Position numbers and translations under genes: made by a program
Notes under the pieces: generated by a model
The model's input: only the letters and a program-made list of their open reading frames with translations
What the model was told of the DNA's origin: nothing
Database searches by the model: none
Shown here: one piece after another, positions 1-11,817 of the stretch
How the letters are laid out: each line of letters begins with the position of its first letter
Position numbering within the stretch: position 1 is the stretch's first letter
Assembly: GCA_020631735.1 (NCBI GenBank)
Contig: CM036197.1
Coordinates: forward strand, 43,509,880 to 43,573,879
DNA: 64,000 nucleotides
Direction: 5' to 3'
Source: Saccharum officinarum
Lineage: Eukaryota > Streptophyta > Magnoliopsida > Poales > Poaceae

Positions 1-618
1 TTGTAATGATTTAAACATTTTCAAGTTTAAGTTTATAGAAAATAATATAAATATTTGTAACTCTAATTTATTATAAAAACACATTATACGATTAATCTAA
101 TATACTTAATATGCATCATATATATATGTTTTAGACAGAGGGAGTACTTGCTAAATAAAAGAGATCACATCTAGGATGTTGCCTACTTGCCTGCTGCCGA
201 TTGCTTGTGGGTCTCGGAGATAGCCTCTTCTGAATTGCTCTCCGTAGTCTTCACTATTAAAGTATTAAGTCTGCGGATAAAATGTCGTGTGCCTCATTCC
301 TCTAATATATCGGTGACGGCCACACCATAAACGTAGTTGGTGTGATCTCGCAAGACTATAAGTCCCCCAGTACAATAATGGTGCGTAAGCACAAATGCAA
401 TGTCTAACTAGTTTAAGCACTTTGCAAAGTGCCTATACTAATTACCTAATTTCTATTAAGCACTTTGTGGTGGCTAGTGCAACTAGAGATGAGTCTCAAC
501 TCACACTTCACTTCTTTGAGTTCTACACATACCAAATTGCGGCCAAGGGAGTATATATGACCCCTAATCCAAAACTAGCCGTTGGGGAGCAGATTCCTGC
601 TTCTACGCTCATCGAATA
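1..618 (-). repeat. Inverted copy of 18097-18710 (LTR fragment plus Stowaway end)
   Basis: Read on the minus strand, this stretch matches 18097-18710 almost base for base; position 1 pairs with 18710. It carries part of the Stowaway element (1-144, flanking TA at 145-146) and the right part of an old Sirevirus-type LTR. Differences seen are a few substitutions and single-base length changes in homopolymers. The arm stops at the N gap and is cut by the window edge on the other side, so the true inverted repeat is longer. It may be a real inverted duplication or a scaffolding artefact. Confidence 0.9.
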
Positions 619-718
619 NNNNNNNNNNNNNNNNNNNNNNNNNNNNNNNNNNNNNNNNNNNNNNNNNNNNNNNNNNNNNNNNNNNNNNNNNNNNNNNNNN
701 NNNNNNNNNNNNNNNNNN
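619..718. other. Assembly gap, 100 N
   Basis: Exactly 100 N. This is a conventional scaffold spacer, so the real distance is unknown. It separates the inverted arm from the left LTR of the Sirevirus. Only three bases (ccc, 719-721) of genuine left flank remain before the LTR. Confidence 0.98.
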
Positions 719-721
719 CCC

Positions 722-2818
722 TGTAAGGTCCGAATGGCTAGAGGGGGGTTGAATAGCCTATTCAAAATCTACAAGCTTACCAAACAACACGTTAGTATAC
801 AAGAAGGCTAAGCTAATTCTAGCACTAGCTCAACTACACTAGCAAGCCACCTTACAACTTAGTGAAGCAAGGCTATGATCTTTATACACACCAACAAAGC
901 TAGGTCGCTAAGCTAACTTACTCCTATGTGATAAAAGCTATCTAAACACAACTACACTAGAAGTAGTAACGAGAAAGTAAAGAACAAGTGACTTGATTCT
1001 TATACCGCGATGTAGAGAAGTAAAGCACTCGAAAAATCAATCACAATCATCAACCACAAGAGAAATCCTCGGGAAGAGAGATGACACAAGATTTTTTTAC
1101 GCGAGGTTCACTTGCTTCCGGCAAGCTACTCCTCGTTGTGGCGATACACCCACTTGTCGGTTCGCGAGCTAATCGACTATCAAGAGTCGAGCCCTCGGCG
1201 GGCGCGCACAACCGCAGCACAAGATGGGGATCCTCCAAGCACGAGCTCCACTAGAGTATCAATTTGCGAACTCCCGCGGGAAGGATCAAGAACCCTTACA
1301 ACACTTGGTGAAGGCTCCAACAATCTCCAATTGTGAGGCTCAATCACCTCCGCTGCTCCAAGCCGTCTACCGTGTCGGGAAACACGGAAGAGTAACAAGA
1401 AATCCGCAGCAACTCGAAGATCAAGTTGCCTCTAGAATGCAACTCTCAAGCATTGCTTGAATCTCACTCAATCTCACTCAAGATGTGCAACTATGCAAAG
1501 AGATGAGTGGAGGGGTTGTTCTCTAGCTCAAAGTATGTCTCTATATCTCAAAATGTGCAAGAGTTGCCCTCAAACCCCGGCCAACCTCTATTTATAGCGA
1601 AGGGGTACGCAGCTAGCCGTTACAGACGACGCAGCGAAAACGCACTGACCGGACGCTCCGGTCAGGGTGACCGGACGCGTCCGGTCACTACACGACAGCA
1701 AGAAACAGTGCGTGTCAGAACTAGCCGTTGCCGTGACCGGACGCGCTGAACCGATTGACCGACGCGACAGTGCCCGCGTCCGGTCGCATTCCAGTATGCT
1801 CCCGTTGAGACCGGACGCGTCCGATCGCACGTGACCGGACGCGCCGCGCGTCCGATCGTTACTCGCTTCGCTCTACCCTTCTGGACGCCTGACCGGACGC
1901 TCCGGTTACGTGAGGGACCGGACGCGCCGGTCGCGCGCTCTGATTCGCTCAGGAGAACTGACCGGACGCGCTGTTGAACTGACCGGACGCCACAGTGCCA
2001 GCGTCCGATTAGAGTCCAGTAAGCTCCCTGGATGACCGGACGCGTCCGGTCGTCAGTGACCGGACGCGCTGCGCGTCCGATCATCGAACTAAAACCGCGC
2101 AGACGCTGAACACTGACCGGACGCGTTCGGTCATACCGAGACCGCGTCCGGTGCAGCGTCCGGTCGTCACAGTGACCTCCGTTCGCCTCCGTTTCTTTTC
2201 CGACTTCCGGCGCAATAGAAAATAGGCATTTCACTTCTCCAAAAAGCGCCGAATCCCGCCTCGCAAGCTCGGCGGGAGGGGAGAGGAGCCCAAACCCCTC
2301 TCTACCGCCTGAACTCCACCGCCTTGCAAATGTGCTAACACCACCAAGTGTACACCACCATGTGCATGTGTGTTAGCATTTCACAATCATTTCTCAAGGC
2401 GTTATGTTAGCTTTTTACTAGATCCTAATGCATATGCTCAAGACAATGATCTAGTGGCACTTGATTTCCGAGCTAACCGTGATTGCCCCTCTTGATAGTC
2501 GGCTATGTATCCTAAACCCGGTCAATCACTTCTCTACTCATCTTAGACCGGCAAAAGGAAAAACCCCTATGGTTATACCTTTGCCTTGCGCTCTTAGATC
2601 CTTCTCTTCCACTTGATCATTCTGTCCTTCCTTTTATGTGCATCTCCACCATAATCATCATTTCATGTTCATGCACTATCTCTTTGTGATCTTGTGGCCA
2701 CCACTCCTTGCCACATACACCTTCATCACATGTGTTGCTTATGCCTAACTCAAAACACTTAACACATGGCATTAGCAACTTGGTGTCATTAATTACCAAA
2801 ACCAAACTTGGGCTTTCA
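722..2818 (-). repeat. 3' LTR of the Sirevirus
   Basis: 2097 bp with the same TG...CA ends as the 9184-11291 copy. It is preceded on the element strand by a polypurine tract at 2819-2834. Open frames inside it (for example those around 1050-2234) run through the GC-rich repeat array and have no recognisable product. Confidence 0.95.
1645..2170. repeat. Palindromic CCGGACGCGTCCGG array in the 3' LTR
   Basis: About 500 bp with repeated degenerate copies of the palindrome accggacgcgtccggt and half-sites accggacgc. The units are irregularly spaced. Short palindromes of the type CACCGGAC...GTCCGGTG are a known signature of Sirevirus LTRs and are proposed regulatory sites. Here the motif is expanded and rich in CpG. 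Confidence 0.85.
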
Positions 2819-2834
2819 ATCTCCCCCTTTTTGG
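2819..2834 (-). promoter_or_regulatory. Polypurine tract next to the 3' LTR
   Basis: The element strand reads aaaaagggggagat directly before the LTR's TG. This is the expected plus-strand primer site. Confidence 0.85.
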
Positions 2835-3850
2835 TAATTGATGACAACCATCACAAAGATATGAAATGAAATCAATTTTCAATTTCGATAGTATTAGCTC
2901 CCCCTACATATGTGCTTCCATGAGTTTGGTTCAATTATGCACATATGTATGGATTTGAGATTTGAGAGAGTTACTACTATCAAATTGATGCTAAGGTATA
3001 TAGAATGGACCTTTGAAGCGTGATACCAATCGAGTTGCCTTTATATACCATCCTTAGCATCGACGTAGCTAGACACCATTTGTAATACATCACTTGTAAA
3101 GATCACAAACACTAAAGTACCCCGTGAGATCAATATTATAAGCAAAAGGTGTCTAGTTACCACTTGTAAAGCTACTCTTAACAAATCATCATTCAAATTC
3201 TATTTCTAGCATACACCATACAAACATGAATATCGAAATTAAATTTGCAATGCAACACATCATCATGTTAGTGCACATACAAATACAACAAATAATTCAT
3301 GAGCTTGCTTCCCTATGACTTTTTCTCTCCCCCTATGATTTTTCTCTCCCCCTTATTATCTTATTTCCTCTTTGCAATATCTTTGTGACTTTTCTCTCCC
3401 CCTTTGTCAACAATCACCAAAAAGGTGCCAATTTAGTGAGAGATAAGTCAATCAATATGAGGGAGTCCAAATTATGGTTCAATCTAGATCACTTGCCTAG
3501 AATATGTAATTCGGTTTGATCCAAGGACAAGCTTCTTCACACCTCATAAAGTATAAGGGTTATCTTGACCATGTTGAATTACACATCATGAGCTCATTTT
3601 CTAGATTCAACACTAGGTTTGCAAGCCCACAAACATGTCATATGCTACCACTAGATCAATCAAACATAGAAGCAATAGTGGTACCATATATACATCAAAA
3701 TCATTTGATTTTCATGAATGAGCTTATTTGTCATGCAAATATGTCTATATGTTCTAACCATGTCCTTAGCAAAGTATGAATGATATGCCAAACAACTTTA
3801 CCTTGCTATGTTGGAGGAGAGGCATGTCATATAAGAATGTGGGGGTACAC
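2835..3850 (-). other. Sirevirus 3' noncoding region
   Basis: About 1 kb between the end of pol and the 3' LTR. It is AT-rich with no convincing coding frame; the 87-codon frame at 3516-3779 on the plus strand is unsupported. It contains the extra polypurine tracts. There is no sign of the env-like frame that some Sireviruses carry here. Confidence 0.7.
3325..3405 (-). promoter_or_regulatory. Cluster of extra polypurine tracts
   Basis: On the plus strand there are three repeats of ctctccccct or tctcccccttat within about 80 bp. On the element strand these are purine tracts of the same form as the LTR-adjacent one. Multiple polypurine tracts in the 3' noncoding region are a described Sirevirus feature. 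Confidence 0.75.
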
Positions 3851-6800
3851 TCATTTCAAGTTGGAGAAGTCAAGTATGTTCAATTCATTCTTCAACTTGT
3901 AAAATCTCTTTTCATCAAGTGGCTTTGTAAAGATGTCGGCTAGTTGATCTTCGGTGCCAATGCTCTCAATGCTAATATCACCCTTTTGTTGATGGTCTCT
4001 TATGAAGTGGTGCCTTATGTCAATGTGCTTTGTTCTTGAATGTTGAACCGGATTTTGTGTCATCTTTATAGCACTCTCATTATCACAAAACAAAGGCACA
4101 TTCTTGAATTTAATTCCAAAGTCATTCAAGGTGGCTTTCATCCAAAGCAATTGTGCACAACAACTACCGGCACTAATGTATTCGGCCTCGGTGGTAGATA
4201 GTGCAACACTATTTTGTTTCTTTGATGACCATGAAACAAGAGACCTTCCAAGCAATTGACAAGTGCCACTTGTGCTCATTCTATCAATCTTGCAACCACC
4301 ATAGTCGGAATCCGAATATCCAATCAACTCAAAGTTAGATCCCTTAGGATACCATAATCCAACATCATGAGTGCCCTTAAGATATCTCAATATCCTCTTG
4401 GTTGCTTTCAAGTGACTTTCTCTAGGTGAAGCTTGATATCTTGCACACTTGCACACACTAAACATCACATCCGGCCTAGAAGCGGTGACATAGAGCAAAC
4501 TTCCAATCATGGACCGGTATTGCTTTTGATCTACCATATTTCCACTATTATCAATACCCAATTGATCATTAGAGCCCATTGGTGTGCTCATTGGCTTAGC
4601 ATCTTGCAATCCAAACTTCTTGATCATGTCCTTGATGTACTTGCCTTGACTTACAAAAGTGTCATTCTTCATTTGCTTGATTTGAAGTCCAAGGAAGTAA
4701 CTAAGCTCTCCAATCATAGACATCTCAAACTCATTAGCCATCATATTTCCAAACTCTTCACAAAAGTCTTGGTTAGTTGATCCAAAGATAATGTCATCCA
4801 CATAGATTTGCAACACAAACAAGTCATTTCCAAGCTTCTTGGTGAAGAGAGTGGTGTCAACCTTTCCCATCTTGAACCCTTTAGAGAGAAGAAAGTCCCT
4901 CAATCTCTCATACCATGCTCTAGGTGCTTGCTTCAAACCATACAATGCCTTCTTTAGCTTGTAAACATGGTCGGGCTTCTTGTCATCTTCAAAACCGGGA
5001 GGTTGCTCAACATAAACTTCTTCATTGATGTAGCCATTGAGAAATGCACTCTTGACATCCATTTGATAGAGCTTGATATTGTGTGCACAAGCATATGCTA
5101 ATAAGATTCTAATTGCCTCCAATCTTGCAACCGGTGCATATGTCTCTCCAAAGTCAAGACCCTCAACTTGAGTGTATCCTTGTGCTACTAATCTTGCTTT
5201 GTTTCTCACAACCATGCCATCTTGATCTTGCTTGTTTCTAAAGACCCACTTAGTACCAATCACATTGTATTTCTTTGGCCTTTCAACAAGTTCCCAAACT
5301 TGATTTCTAGCAAAGTTGTTTAGTTCTTCATGCATGGCATTTACCCAATCGGAATCTTTCAATGCATCTTCTATCTTCTTTGGTTCTTCTAATGAGACAA
5401 ATGAGTAATGCTCACAAAAGGATGCTAGCCTTGATCTAGTTTGAACACCACTTTGAATTCCACCAATGATTTGGTCCAACGGATGATCTCTTGCAATGCT
5501 AGTAGGTTGGAGTATTGGGAGTTGATTGCTTTCACTTGTTTGACCTTGAACTTGCACTTCATCATGAGAACCACTAGAGCTTGCTTGATTTGTATCAATT
5601 TGCACACTTTGGTTGATCACATGAATATCATCATCATCAACTTGCATCGGCCTTATATCACCAATGTCCATGTTCTTCATTGCATTTGACAATTGATCTC
5701 CTCTCACATCATCAAGGTTTTGAGCTTCATTTTGAGACCCTTGGGTTTCATCAAACTCAACATCATGAACTTCTTCCAAGGTGCCATTTGTGAGATTCCA
5801 AACTCTATATGCTTTGCTTGTGGTAGAATAACCAAGTAAGAACCCTTCATCACATTTCTTTTCAAACTTGCTCAATCTAGTGCCTTTCTTGAGAATATAG
5901 CATTTGCAACCAAACACTCTAAAGTATGCAATGTTGGGCTTTCTTCCATTCAATAGCTCATATGGTGTCTTTCCAAGCTTTCCATGGCAATAGAGACGGT
6001 TGCTACAATAGCAAGCCGTATTGATAGCTTCACTCCAAAATGAATGACTAACATTGTATTCACTAAGCATTGATCTAGCCATATCAATCAAGGTTCTATT
6101 TTTCCTTTCAACTACACCATTGGATTGAGGAGTGTATGTTGGTGAGAATTGATGTCCAATACCAAAATCATCACACAATTCCTCAATTCTTGTGTTCTTG
6201 AACTCACTACCATTGTCACTTCTAATCTTCTTGATGGTAGTCTCAAACTCATTTTGCACCCTCTTGACAAAAGACTTGAATAGATCAAAAACATCACTCT
6301 TGTCATAGAGAAAGAACACCCAAGTATATCTAGTGTAGTCATCCACTATCACAAAGCCATACTTGTTCCACCAATGCTAGTGTATGTTGTTGGCCCAAAC
6401 AAGTCCATGTGCAATAACTCAAATGCCTTTGATGTGCTCATCTCACTCTTACTAGGATGTGTATTTCCAACTTGTTTGCCGGCTTGACAAGCACTACATA
6501 GTTTATCCTTCTCAAAGGTGACATCCTTCAATCCTCTAACTAAGTCATGCCTCAAAAGTTTGTTCAATTGTTTCATTCCAACATGACCAAGCCTTCTATG
6601 CCATAACCAACCCATACTAGATTTACTAAGCAAGCATGATGTCAATTGTGTCTCACTATCATTGAAGTCAACCAAGTATAAGCTACCATGTCTAAATCCT
6701 TTGAATATCAAATTTGATCCATCAACACTTATGACTTCAACATCATCACTACCAAATATGCACTTGAAGCCAAGATCACAAAGTTGTGCCACCGATAAAA

Positions 6801-7002
6801 GATTGAAATCTAAGCTCTCAACTAGCAACACATTAGATATGCTCATGTCATTTGAGATAGCAATTTTACCAAGCCCCTTGACCTTGCCTTTCTTGTTGTT
6901 GCCAAAAGTGATAGCATCAAAACCACCATTTTGACTTGTATCAATTGAATTGAACATACAAGAGTCTCCGGTCATATGTTGAGTGCACCCACTATCAAGC
7001 AC
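3851..7002 (-). pseudogene. Sirevirus pol (protease, integrase, RT, RNase H), one frame break
   Basis: Protease active site DSGCTQHMTG at the start (about 6995). A pre-integrase zinc region with H..H..C..C follows (about 6400-6600). The integrase triad is D in HMDLFGP (about 6400), D in SDNGSEF (about 6215) and E in GVVERKNRT (about 6115). Reverse transcriptase shows YVDD (about 4800). RNase H acidic residues lie in DSDYGG, STTEAEY and CDNES (4080-4300), and the frame ends at 3851. The reading frame breaks once, near 6365, where a run of three A appears as two; otherwise 833 codons are open. Both this break and the gag break are homopolymer losses, so sequencing error is a real alternative to decay. 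Confidence 0.9.
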
Positions 7003-7095
7003 CCAATGCCTTCCTCCGGCTTTGTAATTGACCTACAAGACAAGATCAATTCTTTTTAGGTACCCAAACTTGTTTGGGTCCTCCAAGGTTAGAGA

Positions 7096-9123
7096 CTAAG
7101 CTCTTTGGTACCAAATGGCTTTCTTCTTTGAGCCCATCCATGGTGTACCAATAAACTTAGCATGAACACCATTTGTACCCTTGGTAAGCATATAGAAAGA
7201 ATTAAACTTGATTGAGGATACATTTGCATTGGATTTCTTGTTCATGCAATGTTGCTCTATGTGACCAACTTGCTTGCAACTTTTGCAATAGCTACCATTG
7301 TTCTTCACAAAACGAGTCTTGTGAGGAGCAAAAGCGGCCTTGCCTTTCTTGGGGTTATAGCCCAATCCCTCTTTGTAGAGAGAAGCTCTTTGGCTACCCA
7401 AGCACATAAGCAAGCGGTCCTCACCACCATAAGCCTTAGCTAATGTGTGATTGAGCTCTTTTACCTCCTTCTTGAGATTTTCATTCTCTACTATAAGTGT
7501 GGAGTCACAAGTGAAACCATCACTACTAGATGAGGATGATGTAGATGAGCTACATGAAGGGTTAGTAGAAGCAACAATAATAGGCTTATGAAAAGTTTCA
7601 TCAATTATATCACATGATATGCCTATGTTGCAAGTTTTAGCTTTCTCAATATTAGTTGGTATATTTTCATATTTTTCAACTAAAGAGGAATGAGCTTCTT
7701 CTAGCTTAGTGTGAGACTTTTGAAGCTTCTTATGATCTACCTTTAGACTCTCATAAGATGCCCTAAGCTCATCAAGTTCTTGCATAAGGTTTTTCTTTTC
7801 CTTAAGCAAGCCCTTGCACTCCTTTCTAGATTCTTTAAAATGTTGAGTGCAATCTTCTAGCATAGTGATTAGTTCATCTTTAGTGAATTTCTCTTCATCA
7901 CTATCACTATCACTAGCATTATCATGATCACTCTCATCATTGGATGATACCTTAGCGGCCTTAGCCATGAAGCATGATGGAGTGTCGAAGATGGAGACCT
8001 TCTCTTGGATGGCAATGCTAGCATGTCCCTTCTTCTTGCTCTTGTTGTCATCCTCATCATCACTTGAGGAGTTATCACTATCCCATGTAGCAACATGAGA
8101 ATCAATCTTCTTCTTATAAGAGCTCTCTTTCTTTTCTTGCTTCTTCCTTTGTTTCTTCCTTTCCTTCTTGATAGCATCTTCATCATCACTATCATAAGGA
8201 CACTTTGCAATGAGATGGTCCTTGCTATGGCATCTAAAGCATCTCATGGTATGCTCATTCTTCTTGTAAGAGTTCTTCCTCCTTCTTGCACGAAAGCCCT
8301 TCTTCTTCATAAATTTGCCAAATTGTTTGACAAAAAGAGCCATCTTCTCATCAATGTCATCACTATCACAAGAGCTTGAGTCTTCATCACTTGATGATTC
8401 AATCTTAGATTTGCCCTTGGATGTGGTGGCTTTGAATGCCACACTCTTCTTCTTTTCATCATCTTTCTTCTCATTTTCTTTCTTCTTCTTCTTGATCAAC
8501 TCATCCTTCTCATCATCTTCTCTATATGAATCATCGGTCATCACTTCTTGGAATATTTGTTGAGGAGTTGAATCCTTCAATGTAGTCCTCACTAGCACGG
8601 TGATCAATGTATCGAATCTCTTGGGTAGACTTCTCAAGAACTTCATAGAGAATTGATTATCCTTGACCTCCTCACCAAGTGCCTTGAGCTCATTGACAAT
8701 GACTTGCAACCTATGAAACATCTCCGGTACACTTTCATCATCTTGCATCTTGAAGCTTGAAAATTTTTCTTGCAAGATATATGCTTTAGCGGTCTTTGTG
8801 CCTTCGGTGCCCTCAAATGTTTCTTCTAGCTTGGCCCAAGCATCATGAGCAATCTCTATGTTCTTTACTTGCTCAAATGTCTTGTCATCAAATGCCTCAT
8901 GAAGAGCACTAATGGCAATGTCATTGCATTGGAGCTTCTTCTCTTCCACCGGTGTAGGTGCTTCCGGATTAGCAACCTCAAATTTTGTTTCGGTGACCTT
9001 CCGCACTTCTCTATTGATTGACTTTAGGTGTGCGGTCATCTTAACCTTCTAATATGCATAATTTGTGTCATCAAAGTGAGGTGTCTTCTTGGTGTTGTTG
9101 ATGTGCAAGCTTAATTGAGCCAT
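7096..9123 (-). pseudogene. Sirevirus gag, broken by an early stop and a 3' frame break
   Basis: The structural polyprotein that forms the particle and binds RNA. The natural start is probably the ATG at 9123, 50 nt inside the PBS. After 24 codons there is an in-frame TAG at 9051-9049 where a Trp codon (TGG) is expected. The frame then runs uninterrupted from an internal ATG at 9039 to 7096. It holds a helical gag domain (first about 190 residues), a Lys/Glu/Ser-rich low-complexity stretch, a zinc knuckle CX2CX4HX4C at about residues 265-280, a coiled-coil segment, and a second CX2CX4HX4C knuckle near the C terminus (about 7246-7290). A one-base loss near 7112-7115 (GGG to GG) seems to shift the tail. 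Two knuckles and a long gag fit Sirevirus. Confidence 0.85.
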
Positions 9124-9169
9124 TTCTTTTTCACCGTAGGTTGTTAAGCCTCAAATAAACGGTGCCTCG

Positions 9170-9182
9170 GCTCCGATACCAC
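9170..9182 (-). promoter_or_regulatory. Primer binding site (initiator tRNA-Met)
   Basis: Next to the inner end of the 5' LTR the element strand reads tggtatcggagcc. This is the complement of the 3' end of plant initiator tRNA-Met with one change from the usual tggtatcagagcc. It would prime minus-strand DNA synthesis and it fixes the element's orientation. Confidence 0.85.
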
Positions 9183-9183
9183 T

Positions 9184-11291
9184 TGTAAGGTCCGAATGGC
9201 TAGAGGGGGGGTGAATAGCCTATTCAAAAATCTACAAGCTTTATTAAACAACCACGTTAGTATAAAAGAAGGCTAAGCTAATTCTAGCACTAGCTCAACT
9301 ACACTATGCAAGCCACCTTACAACTTAGTGAAGCAAGGCTATGATCTTTAATACACACCAACAAAGCTAGGTCGCTAAGCTACTTACTCCTATGTGATAA
9401 AAGCTACTCTACACAAGCTACACTAGAAGTAGTACGAGAAAGTAAAGAACAAGTGACTTGATTCTTATACCAACGATGTAGAGAAGTAAAGCACTCGAAG
9501 AATCAATCACAGTGATCAACCACAAGAAAAATCCTCGGTAAAGAGATGACACAAGATTTTTTTACCGAGGTTCACTTGCTTCCCGGCAAGCTACTCCTCG
9601 TTGTGGCGATGCACCCACTTGTCGGTTCGCGAGCTAATCGACTATCAAGAGTCGAGCCCTCGGCGGGCGCCGCACAACCGCACACAAGATGGGGATCCTC
9701 CAAGCCACGAGCTCCACTAGAGTATCCAATTTGCGAACTCCCGCGGGGAAGGATCAAGAACCCCTTACAACACTTGGTGAAGGCTCCAACAATCTCCAAT
9801 TGTGAGCTCAATCACCTCCGCTGCTCCAAGCCGTCTACCGTGTCGGGAAACACGGAAGAGTAACAAGAAATCCGCAGCAACTCGAAGCTCAAGTGCCTCT
9901 AGAATGCAACTCTCAAGCAATGCACTTGAATCTCACTCAATCTCACTCAAGATGTGCAACTATGCAAAGAGATGAGTGGAGGGGTTGTTCTCTAGCTCAA
10001 AGTATGTCTCTATATCTCAAAATGTGCAAGAGTTGCCCTCAAACCCCGGCCAACCTCTATTTATAGCGAAGGGGTACGCAGCTAGCCGTTACAGACGACG
10101 CAGCGAAAAACGCACTGACCGGACGCTCCGGTCAGGGTGACCGGACGCGTCCGGTCACTACACGACAGCAAGAAACAGTGCGTGTCAGAACTAGCCGTTG
10201 CCGTGACCGGACGCGCTGAACCGATTGACCGGACGCGACAGTGCCCGCGTCCGATCACATTCCAGTATGCTCCCGTTGAGACCGGACGCGTCCGATCGCA
10301 CGTGACCGGACGCGCCGCGCGTCCGATCGTTACTCCGCTTCGCTCTACCATTCTGGACGCCTGACCGGACACTCCGGTTACGTGAGGGACCGGACGCGCC
10401 GGTCGCGCGCTCTGATTCGCTCAGGAGAACTGACCGGACGCGCTGTTGAACTGACCGGACGCCACAGTGCCAGCGTCCGATTAGAGTCCAGTAAGCTCCC
10501 TGGATGACCGGACGCGTCCGGTCGTCAGTGACCGGACACGCTGCACGTCCGATCATCGAACTAAAAACCGCGCACACGCTGAACACTGACCGGACGCGTC
10601 CGGTCATACCGAGACCGCGTCCGGTGCAGCGTCCGGTCGTCACAGTGACCTCCGTTCGCCTCCGTTTCTTTTCCGACTTCCGGCGCAATAGAAAATAGGC
10701 ATTTCGCTTCTCCAAAAAGCGCCGAATCCCGCCTCGCAAGCTCGGCGGGAGGGAGAGAGGAGCCCAAACCCCTCTCTACCGCCTGAACTCCACCGCCTTT
10801 GCAAAAGTGCTAACACCACCAAGTGTACACCACCATGTGCATGTGTGTTAGCATTTCACAATCATTTCTCAAGGCGTTTTGTTAGCTTTTTACTAGATCC
10901 TAATGCATATGCTCAAGACAATGATCTAGTGGCACTTGATTTCCGAGCTAACCGTGATTGCCCCTCTTGATAGTCGGCTATGTATCCTAAACCCGGTCAA
11001 TCACTTCTCTACTCATCTTAGACCGGCAAAAGGAAAACCCTATGATTATACCTTTGCCTTGCGCTCTTAGATCTTTCTCTTCCACTTGATCATCATGTCC
11101 TTCCTTTTATGTGCATCTCCACCATAAACATCATTTCATATTCATGCACTATCTCTTTGTGATCTTGTGGCCACCACTCCTTGCCACATACACCTTCATC
11201 ACATGTGTTGCTTATGCCTAACTCAAAACACTTAACACGTGGCATTAGCAACTTGATATCATTAATTACCAAAACCAAACTTGGGCTTTCA
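9184..11291 (-). repeat. 5' LTR of the Sirevirus
   Basis: On the plus strand it starts tgtaaggtcc and ends gggctttca, so the element strand reads TG...CA. It is 2108 bp. It matches the 2097-bp LTR at 722-2818 closely along its whole length. Many differences are single-base length changes in homopolymers, with some substitutions, which indicates a young insertion. Confidence 0.95.
10104..10640. repeat. Palindromic CCGGACGCGTCCGG array in the 5' LTR
   Basis: The counterpart of the array at 1645-2170, with the same unit order. Some motifs differ by C/T or G/A changes (for example ccggacact in place of ccggacgct at 10365-10375), as expected from decay of methylated CpG. Confidence 0.85.
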
Positions 11292-11569
11292 CTCCCTTCG
11301 GAGAGGCCATCACCGTCGGCCGATGCCCAGACTCTCCCTCCCTCTCTGTTTTTCTCTCTCCTAGTGATGCAGAGCACGGGGACGGTGGCGGCGACGCTCC
11401 TCGTGCAAAGGTGTACTGCCCGGACCGGCACGGACACGGTAGGCCGCCATGACCATTTGTGTCGACACGGCATGGATAAGAGGTCATTGTGCCATGCCTG
11501 GACAAGATACCGGTACGGTGGTATTGCATGGTACAACACAGATAAGATGTTGTGCCTAATAATGGCGTA
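11292..11569. other. Right flank of the Sirevirus, no gene seen
   Basis: Begins with the presumed target duplication ctccc. It is mixed-composition sequence with no recognisable domain; the 133-codon plus-strand frame at 11181-11582 crosses the LTR boundary and is not a gene. Confidence 0.5.
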
Positions 11570-11815
11570 CTGCCCCAAATAAATCAATTCCTAGAATCCA
11601 TGCTAATTAATTTTTTTAAAGTTTGACTAACTTTATAGAAAAAAGTAACAACATCCATGACATAAATAAGCACCTTATGAAAATAAATTCTATGGTAAAT
11701 CTAATGATACTAATTTGAAAACATAAATCTTAACGTTTTTTCCTAGAAATTCAGTCAAAGTTCAGAAAGTTTTACTTAAGACAACGCTACGAATTTATTT
11801 AGGGACTGAGGGGAG
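11570..11815. mobile_element. Stowaway-like MITE
   Basis: About 246 bp, AT-rich, flanked by TA at 11568-11569 and 11816-11817. The ends are ctgccccaaataaat and, inverted, ctcccctcagtccctaaat. This end type and the TA target duplication are those of Tc1/Mariner-derived Stowaway elements. Confidence 0.7.
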
Positions 11816-11817
11816 TA

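Larger units (their letters stand above)
722..11291 (-). mobile_element. Full-length Ty1-copia Sirevirus retrotransposon
   Basis: A complete LTR retrotransposon read on the minus strand. In order it has a 5' LTR (9184-11291), a tRNA-iMet-type primer binding site, gag, protease-integrase-reverse transcriptase-RNase H, a noncoding tail with several polypurine tracts, and a 3' LTR (722-2818). The order integrase before reverse transcriptase is the copia order. Long LTRs, multiple polypurine tracts, a palindrome-rich LTR and a long gag with two zinc knuckles are features of the Sirevirus (Maximus) lineage. The right flank is ctccc; the left flank retains ccc before the gap, consistent with a 5-bp target duplication. 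The coding region carries one stop and two frame breaks, so this copy looks inactive unless these are sequencing errors. Confidence 0.95.

Noticed and set aside
619..718. Left target duplication of the Sirevirus as proven
   Set aside because: Only ccc is visible before the LTR; the other two bases lie in the gap, so the 5-bp duplication is consistent but not demonstrated.
1662..2234. 190-codon minus-strand frame in the LTR
   Set aside because: It runs through the palindromic repeat array and ends in LTR sequence. The periodic Arg/Thr/Val peptide reflects the repeat, and the other LTR breaks it into several frames.
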